The position numbers were made by a program, and so were the translations under genes. A DNA stretch of 64,000 nt from Vibrio mexicanus (GTDB taxonomy: Bacteria; Pseudomonadota; Gammaproteobacteria; Enterobacterales; Vibrionaceae): positions 42,366-106,365 of the forward strand of contig NZ_JYJP01000014.1 in assembly GCF_001012815.1 (NCBI RefSeq), in the 5' to 3' direction. Under the pieces are notes generated by a model that searched no databases, was not told the DNA's origin, and worked only from the letters and a program-made list of their open reading frames with translations. Shown piece after piece: positions 59,611 through 64,000 of this stretch (positions are counted from its first letter, which is position 1; the number at the start of each line of letters is the position of its first letter).

Positions 59611-59636
59611 AAAACGCCCGTTATGGGCGTTTTTTA
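59611..59636. terminator. Bidirectional terminator between the PL8 and sulfatase genes
   Basis: AAAACGCCC pairs with GGGCGTTTT around a five-base loop, with T runs on both strands. It separates two convergent transcripts. Confidence 0.88.
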
Positions 59637-59654
59637 TATTTATTTTCTGGGAGT

Positions 59655-61119
59655 TTAGCGCGTTTTGTCTTTCTCTATCTCATTCATCATTTCCGCCGAC
59701 AAAGACCGAACTAGCTCGGGCTTGTCCTCGGCGATGTTATTGAGCTGGCCCTCGTCATCGTGAAGGTCAAACAGTTGCGGTGCGCTCATGCAGCCTTTTT
59801 CATTGCCGGTATATTGGCAGATAAAATCATCGTCATGGGGTGGAATGTAGGCGAAATCGCGATTGCGAAACACCTTCTTGTACTGCATACCTTCCAACAC
59901 CATCGATTCGCGTCCAAGAGGATCTTGGCCCGTTAGGGCATCTAGCATATCTTGGCTATCAGGCGCTTCTTCTTCACTCAGCTGATAACCTGTCAGCTTG
60001 GCGAACGTGTGGTAGAAATCCACTTGGCTCACTAGGGCTTCGGATTCACCGGGTTGGATTTGCGCAGGCCAGCGGACGATAAATGGGACGCGAGTGCCGC
60101 CTTCAAATAAGCTGTATTTACCGCCTCTCAGTGGCCCTGCCATTTTGTGTGTGCCGTTGAGTTCGATGGCGTCATCTTTATACCCATCGTTAAGTACTGG
60201 CCCGTTATCACTTGAGAAGATCACAATGGTGTTATCGGCAATACCTAAGCTTTCCAGCTTGTCTAATACCTGTCCAATGCACCAATCCATCTCAACAATC
60301 ACATCGCCTCTCACGCCGTGGGGGTTGCTCCTCTAAACTTCGGGTTCGGGATCCTTGGTACGTGCGGCTGATGCATTGCGTAGTAAAGGAAGAAAGGCTG
60401 GTTATGGTTCTCTTCAATAAACTCGATGGCTTTTTCGGCGAACACTTCGCCCATGGTTTCATCGTTCCAAATCGCTTGCTTGCCTCCGCGCATGTGGCCA
60501 ATGCGACTGACGCCATTGATGATAGTACCGTCATGGCCATGGTCGTACATGACATCGAGGAGTTCTGGGTGGAAGCGGCCATTCGGCACATCTGGGTAGG
60601 CTTGATTCCAATCGTAAGTCACCTCGATAGGATCATTCGGGTCGAGGTTATCTACCTGTCGATTGTCGATGTAGACACATGGCACACGGTCATTGGTAGC
60701 AGCCATAATGTAGGACTGATCAAAACCCACATCATTGGGTGTACCTTGGATTTCCTCGTTGAAGTCGAGGTTGCCATCGCCAAGCCCTAAATGCCATTTA
60801 CCCACAATCGCTGTGGTGTAGCCGACCTTTTGCAGCATTTTTGGCAGTGTGTGGTCGTGAATGCCGATGATTTGAGGTGCGTCGCCGGGCAGAACGGCTG
60901 CATCGGGATTTCTCCAAGGGTAGCTACCCGTTAGTAGGCTGTAGCGCGATGGGGTACAGGTGGCTGCGGTGGCATAGCTTGGTGAAACTTAATGCCTTGA
61001 TCGGCCAATTTATCGAGATTGGGAGTGGGAATATCGTTGGCGCCGTAGCAAGAGACGTCGCCAAAACCTAGGTCATCGGCGTAGATAATAATGACATTCG
61101 GTTGTTGAGTGTCGTTCAT
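59655..61119 (-). CDS. Sulfatase, glycosaminoglycan type, two apparent frameshifts
   Basis: The reconstructed arylsulfatase-fold protein has about 488 residues. It has the metal site YADDLGFGD, the modification motif CTPSR with Cys55 as the residue converted to formylglycine, GKWHLGLG, and the later VIFSSDNGP. The absence of a signal peptide implies cytoplasmic action. Breaks lie at GGGGG 60320-60324 and near 60975; one base each restores ATPHGVRGD and HQAYATAATCTPSR. It is the second gene of a two-sulfatase operon, 12 bases after the first. Whether it removes 4-O, 6-O or 2-O sulfate is not decidable by eye. Confidence 0.88.
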
Positions 61120-61131
61120 AACAATACCTGT

Positions 61132-62595
61132 CTATTTAACTTCATTGTAAGGAATAAGGTGTGACAGCACTTGGTGTTGATACCAAGGGTCTTCTATTCG
61201 AGTCAGCCCTTGTGCCAATTGACGCAGTAGTGACTGAAACGCGGGGTTTTGAACATCTAGCTCTAGCGGGTGGCGCTGATAAGGGTCGGATTGATCATCA
61301 AACAGTCGTGTTTTGGTTAGTTGATACTCTGGGCTGACTTCCAATGCCAAGGTGTAACGCTCGGTCTTAATACCGCGGCTTTGCGGGAAGTAATCAATGA
61401 CTTTACCAAGATGATCTTTTTCTCCGTCCAGATTGCGGAAATAGAGTGCATAGCCATTTTTACTCGCTTCAAAGCGCGCCTCGCCTTGCACCGTATTTGG
61501 CACTTGGTCAGAGAGTCCCAATTTTGAAAGAATGCTTGGCATAATATCGGGGCTAGAGATGAACTGCGTAGCGATATCGGCTTCATTTTGCTGCGGCGAT
61601 TTTACGAGGAAGGGCACTTGGAACGACTCGTTGTAGATGCAGTTTTTCGCGTCTTCTAACCCATGGCTGCACAGGGTTTCACCATGATCACTGGTGAACA
61701 CCACCAAAGTGTTTTCCCATTCACCAGTCTGCTTTAACGCATCAACAATGCGGCCGAACTCTTTATCCACACCGGACACGTTGGCAAAGTAATAGGGTGC
61801 CGACTTGGCTTTTTCCAACTCCAAATCAGCGTTTTCTCTCACCAGCAGCGAATTCGTACCTTTATCTTGGTATAGGGCAAGGTCTGCTTCTCGGCAGTCT
61901 TTCAAGCTGTTGTAAGGGCTATGGGGTGGGTTCATAGAGACAAACAGCGCAAAAGGGTGGCTATCGTCTCTGACACCAGATTGGTTGGTGATGTATTCAA
62001 TCGCTTTGTCCGCTTCATGTTCGGCCGACCAAACCTTCGGCTCATACCGTTTACCATGCGAGTCGTAATAGTGTGGATTGGTGTGCTGATCGAAAGTGCC
62101 GTAGCCATACCAGTAATCAATGCCGTGACGACGTTTCGGCTCGGTGTACGAATCCCAAGCGGGTTGCTCCCCTTCGACAAAATAAGCATCAACAAAACGC
62201 CCCGGACTTTCTGGGTCATTAGCCGTTGGTAAATCGAGATGCCATTTGCCGATATAGCCTATGTGATAGCCAGCTTGGGACAAAATATCGGTAAAGCATG
62301 TTTGGCTTTGCGGTAAGTCTGAGCAGAGACGATCGGAGTTGCAGTTTAAAGGCACACCGCTTTTGTTGGGGTATAGGCCCGTCATCAGGCTGCCTCGGTG
62401 CGGGCTGCACACAGGGCAATTACTCACTGCATTGGTGTAGCTAGTGGCGGTGAGGGCAAAGGTATCTAAATTTGGCGTGGTGACAGGATCTGGCCTGCCC
62501 GACAAGTGCGCTGAGTAAGTAGGATTTTGCCAAATACCTAATGACATCAGACGAAACTGGTCGGGAAACACATACAAGAGGTTTGGGCGTTTCAT
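61132..62595 (-). CDS. Sulfatase with CSPHR modification motif
   Basis: The 487-residue sulfatase is intact. It begins KRPNLLYVFPDQFR with the metal-binding Asp, has the modification site CSPHRGSLMTG (Cys63) with His in place of the common Ser, then GYIGKWHLD, and VVFTSDHGETL. Anaerobic maturases accept Cys-x-Pro/Ala-x-Arg-like contexts, so the motif should still be processed. No signal peptide is present. It is the first gene of the operon and is divergent from the maturase gene, with two TGAAA boxes between them. Confidence 0.9.
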   Translation of the reverse strand: MKRPNLLYVFPDQFRLMSLGIWQNPTYSAHLSGRPDPVTTPNLDTFALTATSYTNAVSNCPVCSPHRGSLMTGLYPNKSGVPLNCNSDRLCSDLPQSQTCFTDILSQAGYHIGYIGKWHLDLPTANDPESPGRFVDAYFVEGEQPAWDSYTEPKRRHGIDYWYGYGTFDQHTNPHYYDSHGKRYEPKVWSAEHEADKAIEYITNQSGVRDDSHPFALFVSMNPPHSPYNSLKDCREADLALYQDKGTNSLLVRENADLELEKAKSAPYYFANVSGVDKEFGRIVDALKQTGEWENTLVVFTSDHGETLCSHGLEDAKNCIYNESFQVPFLVKSPQQNEADIATQFISSPDIMPSILSKLGLSDQVPNTVQGEARFEASKNGYALYFRNLDGEKDHLGKVIDYFPQSRGIKTERYTLALEVSPEYQLTKTRLFDDQSDPYQRHPLELDVQNPAFQSLLRQLAQGLTRIEDPWYQHQVLSHLIPYNEVK

Positions 62596-62634
62596 CTCAG
62601 CTTTCTCGGGAATTTTGATGGCTAGATGATATAT

Positions 62635-62649
62635 TGAAACGATGTTTTA
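62635..62649. promoter_or_regulatory. TGAAA-N5-TTTTA box, sulfatase side (KdgR-like)
   Basis: TGAAA-CGATG-TTTTA lies 40 bases from the sulfatase start codon in the 167-base divergent intergenic region. Confidence 0.55.
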
Positions 62650-62681
62650 ATTTGCAAAACAGATCACAATTAATACAAATA

Positions 62682-62696
62682 TGAAAAGGTGTTTTA
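62682..62696. promoter_or_regulatory. TGAAA-N5-TTTTA box, maturase side (KdgR-like)
   Basis: TGAAA-AGGTG-TTTTA lies 67 bases from the maturase start codon and 47 bases from the other box. Confidence 0.55.
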
Positions 62697-62762
62697 AATA
62701 TTATGATGAGATATTCAAAAACAGTTGTATGATACTTAAAAACAGCAGTTAGGAAGTAACAG

Positions 62763-63958
62763 ATGCAATCGACACTCATTGCCACAAGTAAAGTGAGGGC
62801 GAAACGACCATTCCATGTGTTGAGCAAACCTATTGGCCCGATCTGCAATTTGGACTGCGACTACTGCTTTTATTTGGATAAAACCGAGTATTATCCAGAA
62901 ACGCGTCGCTTCGACATGCCCGATGAAGCGTTAGAAGCACACATCAAGAACTACATTGAAAGCCAACCGAGAGGTTGCCAAGAAGTGACGTTCGGTTGGC
63001 AAGGTGGCGAGCCAACATTACGTGGTATCGACTTCTTTAAACTGGTGGTCAAGCTGCAACGTAAACATGCACGGCCTGGAATGCGCATCCTCAATACCCT
63101 GCAAACCAACGGTGTTTTGCTTAATGACGAGTGGGGGCTTTTTTAAAGCAAAACCACTTCTTAGTTGGGATCAGTATTGATGGTGATGAAGAGCTGCACG
63201 ACTACTACCGAAAAACCAAAGCGGGCAGAGGCAGCTATCGTCAAGTGATTGAGGGTTTGAGAGTACTGCAACGTCATCAAGTGGAAACTAATGTGTTGAC
63301 GGTGATTCAGAACCACAATGGTGGACATGGGCGACGTGTCTACCAACATCTCAAAAGCTTAGGCGTTCAGTTTATCCAGTTTATTCCCATTGTTGAGCCT
63401 GAAAAGGGTAAAGGCGTTTCGAGTCGCAGCGTGTCGGACATTCAGTTTGGTCAGTTTATGATTGACGTATTCGAGGCGTGGCGTGAAGCGGATATTGGCA
63501 AAATCTTCATTAGCCATTTTGATAATGCGTTAGGCATGAGCTTAGGTATGCCGTCGAACATCTGTGTCCACTCGCCTCAATGTGGTGACAATATCGTGAT
63601 GGAACATAATGGCGACGTCTACAGTTGCGATCATTTTGTCTATCCTGAGTTCAAACTGGGTAACTTGAAGCAGAAAGATTATCCCGACTTAATAGAGACG
63701 CCGATCCAGCAGCAGTTTTCCACCCGCAAACCGATTGGCAGCCAGCTTCACTGCATGCGATGTGACCAAAGAGATCTGTGCAATGGTGCTTGTCCCGCTC
63801 AACGAATCAATGATGAGGGAGAGCTTGCCATTGATGCCAAACACGTACTTTGTGCCGGCTACTACGCCTTCTTTTCCCATCTGCGACCATACCTTCGTGC
63901 CATGGGGGAATGCGTGAGGCGAAATATTCCTGCGACCTATTATCAGAAGTTCCTGTGA
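62763..63958 (+). CDS. Anaerobic sulfatase-maturating radical SAM enzyme, one apparent frameshift
   Basis: This enzyme converts the active-site Cys (or Ser) of sulfatases to formylglycine using S-adenosylmethionine and Fe-S clusters. The reconstructed protein of about 398 residues has the radical SAM triad Cys28-x3-Cys32-x2-Cys35 (GPICNLDCDYCFYLD), GWQGGEPTL, and a C-terminal SPASM region with further cysteines (HSPQCGDNIV, VYSCDHFVYPEF, CMRCDQRDLCNGACPA, HVLCAGYY). The break is in GGGGG 63133-63137; one G joins NDEWGAFLKQNHF. It is divergent from the two sulfatases, its evident substrates. Confidence 0.93.
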
Positions 63959-64000
63959 TCGTGGTTACTCTGATTGTTACAACAAAAGCCAGCTAATACC

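Noticed and set aside
59655..61119. Sulfatase as a decayed pseudogene
   Set aside because: Both breaks are repaired by one base each, and all active-site motifs, including CTPSR, are intact after repair.

Overview
This window is from the second chromosome of a Vibrio and spans its replication origin. The evidence is a chromosome II initiator gene (rctB), a parA2/parB2 pair, an array of 12-mer iterons beside a perfect DnaA box, and several sites matching the Vibrio parS2 consensus. Gene order around the origin resembles that recalled for V. cholerae chromosome II. The species cannot be fixed from the sequence alone.

Layout. 0-4.2 kb: a LapD-type c-di-GMP receptor and a type I secretion ABC transporter. 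4.3-7.7 kb: ribB with an FMN riboswitch, an aldehyde dehydrogenase and a PAP2 phosphatase. 7.7-9.0 kb: a sparse stretch with one convincing 50-residue membrane protein and one doubtful 29-residue ORF. 9.0-23.1 kb: a long minus-strand chemosensory operon (STAS, CheY, CheA, two CheW, a triple-PAS receptor, CheR, CheD, CheB, a second receptor, STAS, a response-regulator/PP2C/HATPase fusion, then a DUF342 protein). 23.4-31 kb: tmcA, parB2, parA2, oriCII and rctB. 31-36 kb: orphan oligopeptide-type ABC ATPases, small conserved proteins and a YebC homologue. 36-40 kb: a KdgM-like porin and a beta-glucoside PTS/6-phospho-beta-glucosidase operon.

40.5-64 kb is a glycosaminoglycan (chondroitin/hyaluronan-type) utilisation locus: an outer-membrane porin, two KduD/DhuD reductases, a DhuI-type isomerase, KDG kinase, KDPG aldolase, a SulP transporter, GalE, GalT, an unsaturated glucuronyl hydrolase (GH88), a GH112 galactosyl-N-acetylhexosamine phosphorylase, two PL8 lyases, two sulfatases and an anaerobic sulfatase-maturating enzyme. 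Polysaccharide is cleaved by PL8 to unsaturated, partly sulfated disaccharides. Sulfatases and GH88 then release sulfate, GalNAc or GlcNAc and an unsaturated uronate, which DhuI, DhuD, KdgK and KdgA convert to pyruvate and glyceraldehyde 3-phosphate. GH112, GalT and GalE would handle galactosyl-beta-1,3-GalNAc/GlcNAc through galactose 1-phosphate. Eight short inverted repeats of the form TGAAA-N5-TTTYA lie at promoters across the locus and look like one regulon.

Quality warning. Seventeen frameshifts break 15 otherwise intact genes. Each is repaired by adding one base, usually in a short G/C run. One lies in rctB, which is essential for chromosome II replication, so these are most likely sequencing errors and the genes are described here as intact.
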